Shown here in pieces: positions 1 to 8,283 of a DNA stretch of 64,000 nt. The stretch lies in assembly GCF_900115815.1 (NCBI RefSeq), contig NZ_FOXV01000014.1:17638-81637 (forward strand), written 5' to 3'. The translations under genes and the position numbers were made by a program. The stretch comes from Roseivivax halotolerans (GTDB lineage: Bacteria > Pseudomonadota > Alphaproteobacteria > Rhodobacterales > Rhodobacteraceae). How positions within the stretch are numbered: position 1 is the first letter of the stretch; every line of letters begins with the position of its first letter. The notes under the pieces were generated by a model, which saw only the letters and a list, made by a program, of their open reading frames with translations, was not told the DNA's origin and did not search any database.

Positions 1-341
1 GCGTTGCCGCCGGCGTGCCGCTTGCCGGTGTCGAACTCGATCCGGACAGCTATATCCTCGAAATGGGATTCGAGCGATTGAACGGCGTCGATTTCCGTAA
101 AGGCTGCTTCATCGGCCAAGAGGTCACCGCGCGCATGAAACACAAGACCGAGTTGAAGAAGGGTCTCGCTGTCGTGGAAGTGGAGGGCTCCGCCCCCATC
201 GGCACCGAGATCACCGCAGACGGCAAACCCGCCGGCACGCTCTTCACACAATCGGGCGGCGCGGGCCTTGCCTATTTGCGCTTCGCGCGCGCCGTTGGCG
301 AGATGCAGGCGGGCGACGCATCCGTGAAGGTGCAGGGATGA
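1..341 (+). CDS. ygfZ: YgfZ/GcvT-like folate-binding protein, 3' part only
   Basis: This is the C-terminal ~112 codons of a YgfZ-family protein; the reading frame is open from base 3 and the start lies before the window. The family binds folate and supports tRNA modification and iron-sulfur cluster enzyme maintenance in the cytoplasm. The diagnostic motif KGCFIGQEVTARM is visible near the start of the fragment, carrying the family's conserved Cys in K-G-C-x-x-G-Q-E. It is followed by the beta-rich C-terminal segment typical of GcvT-like folds. The stop overlaps the next start (ATGA), so the two genes are probably cotranscribed. The family call is firm; gene-level function is known only from homologues. 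Confidence 0.88.
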   Translation, partial: VAAGVPLAGVELDPDSYILEMGFERLNGVDFRKGCFIGQEVTARMKHKTELKKGLAVVEVEGSAPIGTEITADGKPAGTLFTQSGGAGLAYLRFARAVGEMQAGDASVKVQG

Positions 342-1138
342 GCCTGCCGCAAGCCCTTCTCGACACCTATGACAGCCACGTGGTCTCGCACGAGCCGCTA
401 CATGGCGGAGATCTGTCCGAAGTCGCGCTCGTGACGCTTGGCAACGGGGATCGGCTTGTCGCCAAGCGCGGCCCCCTTGTCGACGCCGAGGGCCGGATGC
501 TGTCGGCCATGCGGATGCTCTATGCGCCGGTGCCCGAGGTCATTCACGTCGAGCACGGTCTTCTCTGCATGGAATATCTCGAAGAGGCGACGCCAGGTCC
601 GCGTCGTTGGCGAGAATTCGGCACAGCGCTTGCGCGGATGCATTCCTGGGCCGGTCAGGGCTATGGCTGGAACGAGGATTACGCTTTCGGCTCTTTGCGT
701 ATCGAGAACGAGACGCTGCCGACCTGGCCGGAATTCTGGGCGGAGCGCCGGCTCCTCCCCTTCCTGCCGAACCTGCCGGCCGAACTTGGTCAACGAATCG
801 AAGCGCTCGCGGCCCGCGTCGGAGAGCGGCTTCCGCGCGATCCGAACCCTGCGCTCCTTCACGGCGATCTCTGGACCGGCAACCTTCTTTTCACGAAGGA
901 TCAGGCGGTGATGATCGACCCGGCCTGTTATTACGGGCATTCGGAAGTTGACCTGGCGATGCTGACGCTCTTCGGAGAGCCCGATACGGCGTTCTGGCGC
1001 GGCTACGGCAAACTGGAGCCCGGCTATTCCGAACGTGAAGCGATCTACAAGCTCTGGCCGGCCCTCGTCCACTTGACGCTCTTCGGGGACAGCTATCGTC
1101 CGATGGTCGAGCGCTTCCTGGCGGATGCGGAGATGTGA
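338..1138 (+). CDS. Fructosamine kinase family protein
   Basis: A 266-residue protein of the fructosamine-3-kinase / aminoglycoside-phosphotransferase-like fold. The family phosphorylates sugar-amine (Amadori) adducts on proteins or small molecules, aiding deglycation in the cytoplasm. The catalytic loop reads LLHGDLWTGNLLF (about residues 174-186), followed by the metal-binding segment MIDPACYYGHSEVDLAML, which is the FN3K version of the DFG region. Length matches the family. The start overlaps the preceding ygfZ stop by 4 bp, implying translational coupling. The physiological substrate cannot be read from sequence. Confidence 0.85.
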   Translation: MSLPQALLDTYDSHVVSHEPLHGGDLSEVALVTLGNGDRLVAKRGPLVDAEGRMLSAMRMLYAPVPEVIHVEHGLLCMEYLEEATPGPRRWREFGTALARMHSWAGQGYGWNEDYAFGSLRIENETLPTWPEFWAERRLLPFLPNLPAELGQRIEALAARVGERLPRDPNPALLHGDLWTGNLLFTKDQAVMIDPACYYGHSEVDLAMLTLFGEPDTAFWRGYGKLEPGYSEREAIYKLWPALVHLTLFGDSYRPMVERFLADAEM

Positions 1139-1226
1139 TCCCGGTTCTTGGGTTGGCGGAAATACCTCGGGGGTGAATTGGCGGCTCCGCCGCCAAGAGG
1201 GGGCAGCGCCCCTTCCCCTCAAACGA

Positions 1227-1256
1227 AAATGCCCCGCGCCATTGGCCGGGGCATTT
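1227..1256 (-). terminator. Rho-independent terminator of efp
   Basis: A perfect 10-bp stem (AAATGCCCCG pairing with CGGGGCATTT) with a 10-base loop lies just past the efp stop. Read on the minus strand it ends in a short T run. On the plus strand it may also limit read-through from the FN3K-like gene, but no T run follows there. Confidence 0.75.
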
Positions 1257-1280
1257 GGACTCAAACCCGAAACGCCGAAT

Positions 1281-1844
1281 TCAGGCGCGTTCGGAGTATT
1301 CCATGGTCTCGGTATTGACGACGATCTCCTCGTCCGGCCCGACGAAGGGCGGCACCGTGATCTTCACGCCATTGTCGAGCACCGCCGGCTTGAACGAGTT
1401 GGCGGCGGTCTGACCCTTCACCACCGGCTCGGTCTCCGCGACACGACAGGTCACTTTCTGCGGCAGCGTCGCGTTGAGCGCCTCGCTGTCGTAGAACTCC
1501 ACGACGATGGTCATGCCGTCCTGAAGGAAGGGCCGGCGCTCGCCGAGAATCTCGGCATCGAGCGTAACCTGGTCGAAGGTCTCGGTATCCATGAAGGTCA
1601 GCTGTCCCTCGCTCTCGAAGAGGAACTGCATGTCCCGCTGCTCAAGGCGGACGCGCTCCACCTTGTCGGCAGAGCGGAAGCGTTCGTTCAGCTTCGAGCC
1701 GTTGCGAAGGTTGCGCATCTCTACCTGCGCGAAGGCGCCGCCCTTGCCGGGTTTGACGTGGTCGACCTTCACGGCGGCCCAGAGCCCTCCGTTATGCTCG
1801 AGCACGTTTCCCGGGCGGATTTCGTTACCGTTGATCTTGGCCAT
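1281..1844 (-). CDS. efp: Elongation factor P
   Basis: EF-P is a cytoplasmic tRNA-shaped translation factor that relieves ribosome stalling at polyproline stretches. The 187-residue length is the family norm. The start at 1844 ([20 protein letters not shown]) is chosen because the open frame extends 26 codons further with non-homologous sequence. The N-terminal KOW-like domain carries [10 protein letters not shown], whose loop lysine is the usual site of post-translational modification. The two OB domains follow, ending with the characteristic [14 protein letters not shown]. It is monocistronic, with its own terminator downstream. The modification enzymes are not in this window. Confidence 0.96.
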   Translation of the reverse strand: MAKINGNEIRPGNVLEHNGGLWAAVKVDHVKPGKGGAFAQVEMRNLRNGSKLNERFRSADKVERVRLEQRDMQFLFESEGQLTFMDTETFDQVTLDAEILGERRPFLQDGMTIVVEFYDSEALNATLPQKVTCRVAETEPVVKGQTAANSFKPAVLDNGVKITVPPFVGPDEEIVVNTETMEYSERA

Positions 1845-2059
1845 GGCAAAACCTTGTCGGAAGGTTGATCGGAATTCGGCTGACCCTATATCTGCCCCTA
1901 CGTGCCCCTGCAACCTTACCATATCTCGTGGGGAAAACAGGCGCCGCTATGACCATGACGCAAGGGAGCCATGCAATTTCGCTGTATCCGAATCGCAGCA
2001 AATAGGCCATAAGGCCCCTTACGCCCGGAACACAAGACCAATAATCCAAAGGACGATCC

Positions 2060-2380
2060 ATGCGAGATTTCGTAGACGCAACGGCTTTCAACGCTGAGCA
2101 GGGAAACCGCGCTCGCAAGCTTTTTGCGGCCGTTGTGCTCGCTGCGCTCGACGATGCTATCGCCGATGACAAGAAATACGGCAACGGCCCCGAGCAGATC
2201 GCTCGTTGGGCACGTTCGCGCGACGGCCGCGAGGTTCTGACCTGCGCGGGTATCGACCCGAACGAACGTGTCGTGGAAGGCCTGATGGAGTTCGTCGGCA
2301 AAGGCGTGCGCACCTCCGTGGCCCTGTCGCGCGAGGAAAGCGAGCGTCGCAACGCAGCGCTTCAGGCGGAAGCCGCCTGA
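2060..2380 (+). CDS. Conserved 106-residue protein (resembles DUF6280)
   Basis: A small soluble helical protein beginning MRDFVDATAFNAEQG. I associate it with a short protein conserved across Rhodobacteraceae (DUF6280), but no function is established. It is Ala/Glu/Arg-rich and shows no membrane segment, signal peptide or catalytic motif. It stands alone between the divergently transcribed efp and its own strong terminator, so it appears to be a single-gene transcription unit. The family name is from memory; treat it as a conserved hypothetical. Confidence 0.7.
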   Translation: MRDFVDATAFNAEQGNRARKLFAAVVLAALDDAIADDKKYGNGPEQIARWARSRDGREVLTCAGIDPNERVVEGLMEFVGKGVRTSVALSREESERRNAALQAEAA

Positions 2381-2410
2381 TTCCATCTATCCAAGACCGG
2401 ATCTGAATTT

Positions 2411-2440
2411 GGGCGCGTTCTTTGGAACGCGCCCTTTTTT
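2411..2440 (+). terminator. Strong intrinsic terminator
   Basis: A perfect 10-bp stem (GGGCGCGTTC / GAACGCGCCC) with a TTTG loop is followed by six T residues, 30 bp after the stop of the 106-residue gene. This is a textbook rho-independent terminator, and it also separates that gene from the convergent minus-strand array. Confidence 0.93.
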
Positions 2441-2466
2441 ATTTGCCGCTCACGTTAAAGACCGGG

Positions 2467-3459
2467 CTACTCGAAATCCTGGCTCGCAAGCGCGCGCTGG
2501 ATCTCGCGGCGGACGAGCTTGCGTACGTTCCGCGTGATCCGCTCCCCGAGCGTGCCCTGCAGTTCCTGGCGCACGATGCCTGCGACGAGGCTACGAAGCG
2601 CCTCCTCGTCGAGCGCGGGAACCGAACCGGTCCGATCGTCCCTGTCCTCGAGGTCATCGGCCATGCTGGCGAGATGTCCGGCGCGGCGGGATTGGAAAAG
2701 CGCGCCGGACATCGGCGTGTCCTCCCAATCGAGAGACGCTTCCGGCCCATGCGCGAAGGCTGCATTCTCGCCATCCCCGGGCATGTCGCTATCCCATTCC
2801 TCGGACGCGCCACCGATCATGGATTCGAGCTCCGCGATCTTCTCTTCGAGGCTCATTCCGCTGCGGACCGAGCGGGGCTCCGCTATCGCCTCCACGGGCT
2901 CGGGCGTTTGCACCGCCTCTTCCGGCAGCTCATCCGGCTCGGCGTTGTCCGCCGAGTCCAACGCCTGGCTGGCGTCCTCCTCCGAAGCGGACATATCCTC
3001 TGTGCCGCCGCCCGCTTGATATTCTGCGGCGTCGCTTTCCGCCTCGTCCTCTTTCGCGCTTTCGCTGGCAAAGAGCGCGGCGAGTTCATCCTGCACGACC
3101 TTCGCGAGAACGTCTGCGTCGGCCCCGTTCACCGGCGCGGCCCTGTCCGGGGCGGCCGCATCTGCCATCTGCGCGCTCTCGGTCTCGGGCTGCGCTGGCA
3201 CGTTCTTCGGATCGGTGAGGAGGATGGGTGCCTCCCCTGCCCCTTCGGACGGGCGTCCCTGCGGCTCGGGATCGCTGACCGCGACTCGCTGCGCGGGGGT
3301 CAGGACAAGCCGTTCAACGGATTGAGGCGCCGACGCGCGGACGGCGGACTCAGCCTGTTTCGCAGGCTCCGCAGCGCCCGACCGCCCGTCATCAGAGACG
3401 AGACGCCGGATCGACGCTAGGACATCCTCGATTTCTACGTTCGAGACTGGTTTCGACAT
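2467..3459 (-). CDS. PopZ-like (DUF2497-type) acidic protein
   Basis: A 330-residue, very acidic, Ala/Glu/Asp-rich protein with a short conserved N-terminus (EIEDVLASIRRLVSDD) and a conserved helical C-terminus (LRSLVAGIVRQELQGTLGERITRNVRKLVRREIQRAL). The long middle looks disordered. This layout is that of PopZ/DUF2497 proteins, polar hubs that organise the chromosome-anchoring network in alphaproteobacteria. It is the last gene of a minus-strand run pcm - tolC - this gene. The PopZ link rests on the two short end motifs and on layout, so it is moderate. Confidence 0.6.
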   Translation of the reverse strand: MSKPVSNVEIEDVLASIRRLVSDDGRSGAAEPAKQAESAVRASAPQSVERLVLTPAQRVAVSDPEPQGRPSEGAGEAPILLTDPKNVPAQPETESAQMADAAAPDRAAPVNGADADVLAKVVQDELAALFASESAKEDEAESDAAEYQAGGGTEDMSASEEDASQALDSADNAEPDELPEEAVQTPEPVEAIAEPRSVRSGMSLEEKIAELESMIGGASEEWDSDMPGDGENAAFAHGPEASLDWEDTPMSGALFQSRRAGHLASMADDLEDRDDRTGSVPALDEEALRSLVAGIVRQELQGTLGERITRNVRKLVRREIQRALASQDFE

Positions 3460-3531
3460 TCACTTCACCGCTCTGCCTCAAGCGAGAAGTCTAGCCTCGC
3501 CTCCGATTCCGCACAACAGATCGGAACAACC

Positions 3532-4944
3532 TTAGTTTTTTCCGATCGCACGAAGGACACGGTCGAGGTCTTCGCCCTGCTGAGACAGGGCCGGTGCGTC
3601 CTTGACAAGATTGTAATAGGCTGACGGATCATATTGCTGCACCGGCAGGCTCAGTTCCTCGACGGTCAGGCGGCCCATCGAATTGATGACATTGTATGCA
3701 GCGACATAGCGGTCGACGCGTGCCGAGATCACCAGCGTCCGGGCGTCGAGCAGATCCTGCTCGGCGTTGAGGACGTCGAGCGTTGTGCGTGCACCGAGTT
3801 GGGCTTCCTCGCGGATGCCGTTGAAGGCAACCTGTGCGGCCTCGACCTGCCGCTGGCTCGCTTGGATCGCCGCGCTTGCGACTTCCACGTTTACATAGGC
3901 ATTCGCGACATTCTGGCGGATCTGCTCGGAGACCACATGCAAATTCGCGCGGCGCTGATCCCGGTTCGCCTTGGCCTGACGCAAGGCGGACGTCAGCGCG
4001 CCGCCTCGATAGATCGGCCCTGAGGCACCGAGAGAGATCGAGCCGCTGCGTGTGAAGTTGTCCGTGTTCTCCAGATCCTTGGTATAGCCGTAACGTCCGC
4101 TCAGGTTGACGCTGGGCTTCAGCGTCGCTTCGGCGATCGCGATGTTCAGCTCGGAGAGCGTGACCTGGCGTTGTGCGGCGATGAGGTCGGGATGCGTCCG
4201 CAATGCGATCGCGGTCGCGGTTTCCAGCGAGCCGGGAATCGGCGGGATCGAGGCCGGCACATCGGTCGTGCCGGGCTGGCGTCCCGTCGCACGCAGGTAT
4301 TCCTGCTGTGCGCGGGCGACATCACCCTGGGCGACCGCAAGCTGGCTGCGCGCTTCGGCGAGCCGCGCTTCGGCGAGCGCCACGTCCGTGCGCGTCACCT
4401 CACCCACTTCGAACCGGTCCCGCGCGGCACGCAGCTCGCGGTTGATGACGTTGAGGTTGCTCTGGCGCAGGCGCAGGGTCTGCTGCGCGCGCTCGAGCTC
4501 GAAGAAGGCCTGGGTCGCGCGGAAGAGAACCTGCTGCTCGATCGAGACGAGCTGGGCGCGGGTCGCTAGCACAGCCTCCTTCGCCGCGTCGATGCCGAGG
4601 CGCGTGCGCCCGAAATCATAGACGAGGAGCGATGCGTTGAGGCCGATCGAGGCCTCCTCGCTGATGAATCCGCCCGTGCTTCGCTGACCTGCCGGACCGA
4701 GGCTCGATTGCGTGCCGAAATTGCGCGTGACCTCGGCGGACCAGTCAAGCACCGGCCGGAGCTGGGCAACGGCCTGCGCGACGTCTTCATCGGCGGCCCG
4801 GAGCACAGCGCGGTTCTGTTCCAGAAGACCGCTCGAATTATAGGCACCCACAAGTGCATCGGCGAGTGTATCGGCTTTGGCAACGCCTGCCGAAAGCACG
4901 GATGCCATCACGCACGCCGCCTTGAGAAAGTTCGATGTCTTCAT
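3532..4944 (-). CDS. tolC: TolC family outer-membrane efflux protein
   Basis: A 470-residue outer-membrane channel subunit with an N-terminal signal peptide (cleavage likely after ...AGVAKA). The mature part contains the two repeated coiled-coil halves of TolC: YNSSGLLEQNRAVLRAADEDVAQA near the N-terminus and GAYNVINSMGRL-like sequence near the C-terminus. TolC trimers form the exit duct for type I secretion and tripartite efflux. The gene follows pcm with a 38-bp gap. It is the only TolC in the window and could serve the RTX metalloprotease at about 51 kb, but no adjacent ABC/MFP pair supports that directly. Confidence 0.9.
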   Translation of the reverse strand: MKTSNFLKAACVMASVLSAGVAKADTLADALVGAYNSSGLLEQNRAVLRAADEDVAQAVAQLRPVLDWSAEVTRNFGTQSSLGPAGQRSTGGFISEEASIGLNASLLVYDFGRTRLGIDAAKEAVLATRAQLVSIEQQVLFRATQAFFELERAQQTLRLRQSNLNVINRELRAARDRFEVGEVTRTDVALAEARLAEARSQLAVAQGDVARAQQEYLRATGRQPGTTDVPASIPPIPGSLETATAIALRTHPDLIAAQRQVTLSELNIAIAEATLKPSVNLSGRYGYTKDLENTDNFTRSGSISLGASGPIYRGGALTSALRQAKANRDQRRANLHVVSEQIRQNVANAYVNVEVASAAIQASQRQVEAAQVAFNGIREEAQLGARTTLDVLNAEQDLLDARTLVISARVDRYVAAYNVINSMGRLTVEELSLPVQQYDPSAYYNLVKDAPALSQQGEDLDRVLRAIGKN

Positions 4945-4982
4945 CTGTCCCTGCCCTGCTTCCCTGCTGCGCGTGCCCCGTT

Positions 4983-5636
4983 CTACAAAGCGAATGCGCG
5001 TTTTTCCTCAAATCCCGGAAGAACCGGTGCGCTCGCATTGAACGCGTAGCGCCAGTTCAGGTGGCCGTCGATCTTGTAGCCGACCCGCACCGTGCCGAGG
5101 CGTCCCTCGACGAACAGGCAGACGATCCGTCCGCCTTCCTTCAGTTGATCATCCAGCGTATCCGGCAATGTCTCCACGCCGCCTTCCACGATGATCGCAT
5201 CGTAAGGTCCGTGCTCGGCCGCGCCCTCGCTCAGGGGCCCGGTATGAAGGACGACGTTATCGGCACCGGTCTCCGACAGAAGGCCCGGCACTTCATCCAC
5301 AATGTCCTCAAGATCCTCGACCGCGACGACCGCCTCGGCCACATGCGCCAGAACCGCGGCGGAATACCCGTAACCGCAACCGATATCGAGAACGAGCATG
5401 TCCGGCGTCACATCGAGCGCGTCGAGCATCTTGGCAAAGGTACGCGGCGCAAGCACGGTCCGGTTCTCAGCGAGCGTCACGCTTTCGGAGGCATAGGCCA
5501 CCTCCGCCTTGTCGTTCGGCAGAAATCGTTCACGCGGAACCGTCAGCATCGCCTGAATGATGGGAAATTTCGTGACGTCAGAGGGACGCACCTGCGTGTC
5601 CACCATCACCCGGCGCAGGGTCGCGAAGTCTGGCAT
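4983..5636 (-). CDS. pcm: Protein-L-isoaspartate O-methyltransferase
   Basis: A 217-residue SAM-dependent methyltransferase that repairs isomerised aspartyl residues in aged proteins in the cytoplasm. The glycine-rich SAM loop MLVLDIGCGYGYSAAVLAH is at about residues 79-97. The acidic ribose-binding VVAVED follows, then the family motif YDAIIVEGGVETLP. Length is standard. It heads a minus-strand run with tolC and the PopZ-like gene, an arrangement I recall from other Rhodobacteraceae. Some Rhodobacteraceae members of this family are annotated only as Pcm-like, so exact substrate specificity is inferred. Confidence 0.88.
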   Translation of the reverse strand: MPDFATLRRVMVDTQVRPSDVTKFPIIQAMLTVPRERFLPNDKAEVAYASESVTLAENRTVLAPRTFAKMLDALDVTPDMLVLDIGCGYGYSAAVLAHVAEAVVAVEDLEDIVDEVPGLLSETGADNVVLHTGPLSEGAAEHGPYDAIIVEGGVETLPDTLDDQLKEGGRIVCLFVEGRLGTVRVGYKIDGHLNWRYAFNASAPVLPGFEEKRAFAL

Positions 5637-5772
5637 AAGCTAAACTCATCCGTTCAGAAGCTATCTCTTCACTAGTGACACAGCTTACCTGAAGCGGCAA
5701 CAAACAGAAGGTGTGAAACCCAGATTGTCGCGGCCTTGCGATCACAGGCGCGTCATGCCGATCACAGTGACC

Positions 5773-6846
5773 TCATGCCCCGGTGTCCCGAGTGCCTCCC
5801 GCGTCCGAGCGTTCGTTCTTGCGCGCATGCTGTCCGAGCACACGCTCGTCCACCATCGCGATACCGATGACGAGGCAGGGGATCGCGACGACACCGCCAA
5901 TCGGTCCCCAGAACCACAGGCCGAAGACAAGGGAGACGAAGACCAGAAGCGGATTGAGACGAACATGTCGGCCGACCATCGCAGGGGTCACGAACTGCGC
6001 CTCGATCATGTTCAGCGTCAGGAAAGCCGCGGCCGGCGCGGCAGACATAAGTCCCTCGAAGTTCACCAGCCCGCCGATCAGGAACAGGAACGCCATCAGG
6101 GCCGGCCCGAGATAGAGCACGTAGTTGAGGATCGCGACGGCAAAGCCCCAGACATAAGGCAGCGGCATCCCGAGCGCGGTCATCACGGCTGTCGTCGCGA
6201 AACCGAGAGTGAAGTTCACGATGGTGATCGCGATGAAATATCGAGAGACGAGGAATTCGGCGACCCGGAACCTTTCGCGCAAAGCCTGCCCTTCCCCGGC
6301 GCGGCTGAGACGCGCAGCGAGGAAGGAATAGACGCTGAGACGATGCACCAGGAAAAAATAGAATGTGCCGGCGAAGATCAGAAACTGGGCGAGGAACGCG
6401 GGCGCCGCGAAGATCGCATCGGTCATCGAAGGCACCGCCGCCGCCTCGCCGTCTCCGCCATCATCGCCGGCGCCGCCAAACGCTTCCTTCATCTCTTCGT
6501 TGACATTGCCGAGGCTGTTCAACGTGTCCCGGAACTGCCAAACGATCTCCTGCATCTCCATGCGGATCGATGGAATCGCATCCACGAACCGCCAGAAAAC
6601 CGGCTCAAGACCGACGGCGGCGGTGCTGAGAAGCGCGACGGTGAGTAGAAGAATCAACGCTCCACCAAGACCGGGCGGCAAACCGATCCGACAGAGAAAC
6701 TCCATGATCGGCGCGACGATGATGCCGAACACGATCGCCAGCGCGATGGGCGCAGCGACATCCTGCGCGACGTAAAGCGCCCCGGCGACCAGAAGCGACG
6801 CGATGATGATCAGCGCGGCGCTGGCGCCATCAGTTTTCTGTCTCAC
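5773..6846 (-). CDS. AI-2E family transporter (TqsA/PerM-like)
   Basis: A 357-residue polytopic inner-membrane protein. It has hydrophobic segments near residues 10-90 (three helices around IALAIVFGIIVAPIMEFL and LILLLTVALLSTAAVG), a soluble acidic insert (GGAGDDGGDGEAAAV), and then further helices including PYVWGFAVAILNYVLYLGP and LLVFVSLVFGLWFWGPIGGVVAIP. The latter is the conserved C-terminal signature of the family. Members move small molecules or ions; despite the name, AI-2 export is proven for few. It stands alone between pcm and the small membrane genes, so no partner gene points to a substrate. Confidence 0.88.
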   Translation of the reverse strand: MRQKTDGASAALIIIASLLVAGALYVAQDVAAPIALAIVFGIIVAPIMEFLCRIGLPPGLGGALILLLTVALLSTAAVGLEPVFWRFVDAIPSIRMEMQEIVWQFRDTLNSLGNVNEEMKEAFGGAGDDGGDGEAAAVPSMTDAIFAAPAFLAQFLIFAGTFYFFLVHRLSVYSFLAARLSRAGEGQALRERFRVAEFLVSRYFIAITIVNFTLGFATTAVMTALGMPLPYVWGFAVAILNYVLYLGPALMAFLFLIGGLVNFEGLMSAAPAAAFLTLNMIEAQFVTPAMVGRHVRLNPLLVFVSLVFGLWFWGPIGGVVAIPCLVIGIAMVDERVLGQHARKNERSDAGGTRDTGA

Positions 6847-6888
6847 CTTTTTCTCCCCTGAGCGGCGATGGCGGTCCGTGCAAAACCG

Positions 6889-7236
6889 TTATCGCCGTTT
6901 GGACTTCCGTCCCGCGTCAAGTCCGATCAGAAAGCCCTCGATGAGCTGAACCATCGGCAAGGTCGTGGTCTGTGGTGCAGCACTGTGGCCGGCGACGACG
7001 ACTGGTCGCCGGGATATGAACTTGCCGATCCCGAGAATGATGAACCCGATCGCGAAAAGCCCGAACCCGATCACCTGAGCCGCGAAGAGAGCGCCTCGAA
7101 GTTCCACCAGAACGATCCAGAGGGCCGCGCAGAGAAACCCGACACCGAGGAGAATGAACACCGTGCCGACAACGGAATAGGCGGCCCCACGGACTTTGCG
7201 CCGTGCGACCGCCTCTGCATGGGCGAGAAGTGCCAT
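6889..7236 (-). CDS. Phage-holin-family (PF07332-like) small membrane protein
   Basis: A 115-residue protein with two strong membrane helices (AAYSVVGTVFILLGVGFLCAA and VIGFGLFAIGFIILGIG) and a basic C-terminal tail ending GRKSKRR. This matches the actinobacteriophage-holin-superfamily-III / YqjE-like proteins found in bacterial chromosomes, not a lysis gene. It lies 1 bp downstream of the DUF883-like gene, forming a two-gene envelope-stress-type unit as with elaB/yqjD-yqjE. No lysin or phage genes are nearby. Confidence 0.75.
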   Translation of the reverse strand: MALLAHAEAVARRKVRGAAYSVVGTVFILLGVGFLCAALWIVLVELRGALFAAQVIGFGLFAIGFIILGIGKFISRRPVVVAGHSAAPQTTTLPMVQLIEGFLIGLDAGRKSKRR

Positions 7237-7237
7237 G

Positions 7238-7597
7238 TTACTTCCGGCTTGTAATCAAGCCAGCAAGGAACCCGGCCGCGACCGCGATGCCGATGGCGGT
7301 CGCCGGTTGGCGGCGGATCGCTTCAAGCGCCTGGTCCTGCGCGTCGTTCGCGCGGTGGCGCGCATCCTCGTAGAGACGCTCCCCGTCACGCTTGGCGGAT
7401 TCATACCGGGCACGGGCCGCGTCGACGGTTTCGTCCTTGCGGCGCGCGCCAATCTCGCCGAGCAGGTCGGTGATCGATGCGAGATCTGCCTTCAGCGTCT
7501 CGATCTGCGCCTTCAACGCAGCGTTGTCATTGCCCGCGGCCTGCTGCGCCTGCGATTCCACGTCCTTGATATGTGCTGTTGTCTGGCTCTGGGCCAT
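7238..7597 (-). CDS. DUF883 (ElaB/YqjD)-like ribosome/membrane-anchored protein
   Basis: A 119-residue protein starting at 7597, chosen because AAGGAG lies 7 bases upstream of that ATG; the frame also stays open for 11 more codons. It is a long amphipathic helix rich in Ala, Asp and Lys, ending in a single C-terminal hydrophobic anchor (PATAIGIAVAAGFLAGLITSRK). This is the DUF883/ElaB/YqjD plan. Those proteins tether to the inner membrane by the C-terminal helix and have been linked to stationary-phase ribosome association. The holin-family gene follows after 1 bp. Confidence 0.75.
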   Translation of the reverse strand: MAQSQTTAHIKDVESQAQQAAGNDNAALKAQIETLKADLASITDLLGEIGARRKDETVDAARARYESAKRDGERLYEDARHRANDAQDQALEAIRRQPATAIGIAVAAGFLAGLITSRK

Positions 7598-7718
7598 GGT
7601 CCAACTCCTTGCTTCCCATTCCCGGATCAACGCCCCGTGACTGGAACGGTTCCATCAGGCCAGCCGCTCTTATCCGCTTGACGCTGCCGCGACAGCCACC
7701 TAGAGACAAGCCCACTCT

Positions 7719-7792
7719 GGCGAGTTGGCGGAGTGGTTACGCAGCGGATTGCAAATCCGTGTACACCGGTTCGATTCCGGTACTCGCCTCCA
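7719..7792 (+). tRNA. tRNA-Cys (GCA)
   Basis: A complete cloverleaf. The acceptor stem GGCGAGT pairs with ACTCGCC, the anticodon loop is TTGCAAA with anticodon GCA at 7751-7753, and a T-arm contains GGTTCGATTCC. The CCA end is encoded. No integrase lies beside it. Downstream is a short AT-richer gap with the octamer GGTTTACA repeated directly 12 bp apart (7840 and 7852). Confidence 0.97.
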
Positions 7793-7899
7793 TTTATTTT
7801 CAATGACTTAAGCGAAAAGCGGCCCGAGTAGGTTGGTCCGGTTTACACATCGGTTTACAATTCTTGCGCGTAGCATTGCCCGTATGAGTTGGCTTCGGC

Positions 7900-8178
7900 T
7901 TATTTACCCCTAGCCGCAATCGTCCGAACGAGCGCGAGAACGATCAGCGCGCCGACGGCTCCGACGGCAAGCAGGAACAGGATACCACCGACGGCCAGAA
8001 CGCTGATCCCGACAGCTGCCAGAATGAACGGCGTCGCGATCGCAGCAATGACCCCGACCGCGAGGTAGAGCGCCATGTTTCGGCCGGCGATTCGACCGGC
8101 GAGATAGCCGGCCAGAAGGCCAACGCCTGCGAGCAGGATGAGCGAGATCAATCCCAGGGCTTCGAAAAAGGTTTCCAT
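7900..8178 (-). CDS. Small Gly/Ala-rich polytopic membrane protein
   Basis: A 92-residue protein made almost entirely of three hydrophobic stretches (LISLILLAGVGLLAGYLAG; ALYLAVGVIAAIATPFILAAV; ILFLLAVGAVGALIVLALV) with a basic C-terminal end. The start is supported by GGAG 8 bases upstream. The GYLAGRIAGRN segment recalls transglycosylase-associated (GlsB/YeaQ/YmgE) stress proteins, but similarity is weak and composition-driven. It stands alone, transcribed towards tRNA-Cys. Function unknown. Confidence 0.6.
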   Translation of the reverse strand: METFFEALGLISLILLAGVGLLAGYLAGRIAGRNMALYLAVGVIAAIATPFILAAVGISVLAVGGILFLLAVGAVGALIVLALVRTIAARGK

Positions 8179-8283
8179 GTCTCTGCTCCGATTGTGTGAC
8201 GCTTTGAGAGAACTCTAGGCCGATGCCAAAGGGCGGTCGAGCCGTTCCCATATTGAACGAAGCCTACGCCTGTCTGTGTTTGG

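Noticed and set aside
398..1264. 288-codon minus-strand frame over the fructosamine-kinase-like gene
   Set aside because: Arg/His/Pro-rich composition typical of antisense shadows and no recognisable motif; the plus-strand gene has a full catalytic loop.
1125..1868. 247-codon plus-strand frame across efp
   Set aside because: Antisense to efp, whose identity is certain; it also runs through the efp terminator.
6889..7236. Holin-family protein as evidence of a prophage near tRNA-Cys
   Set aside because: The protein is of the chromosomal YqjE-like kind, paired with a DUF883-type gene; no integrase or other phage gene is nearby.
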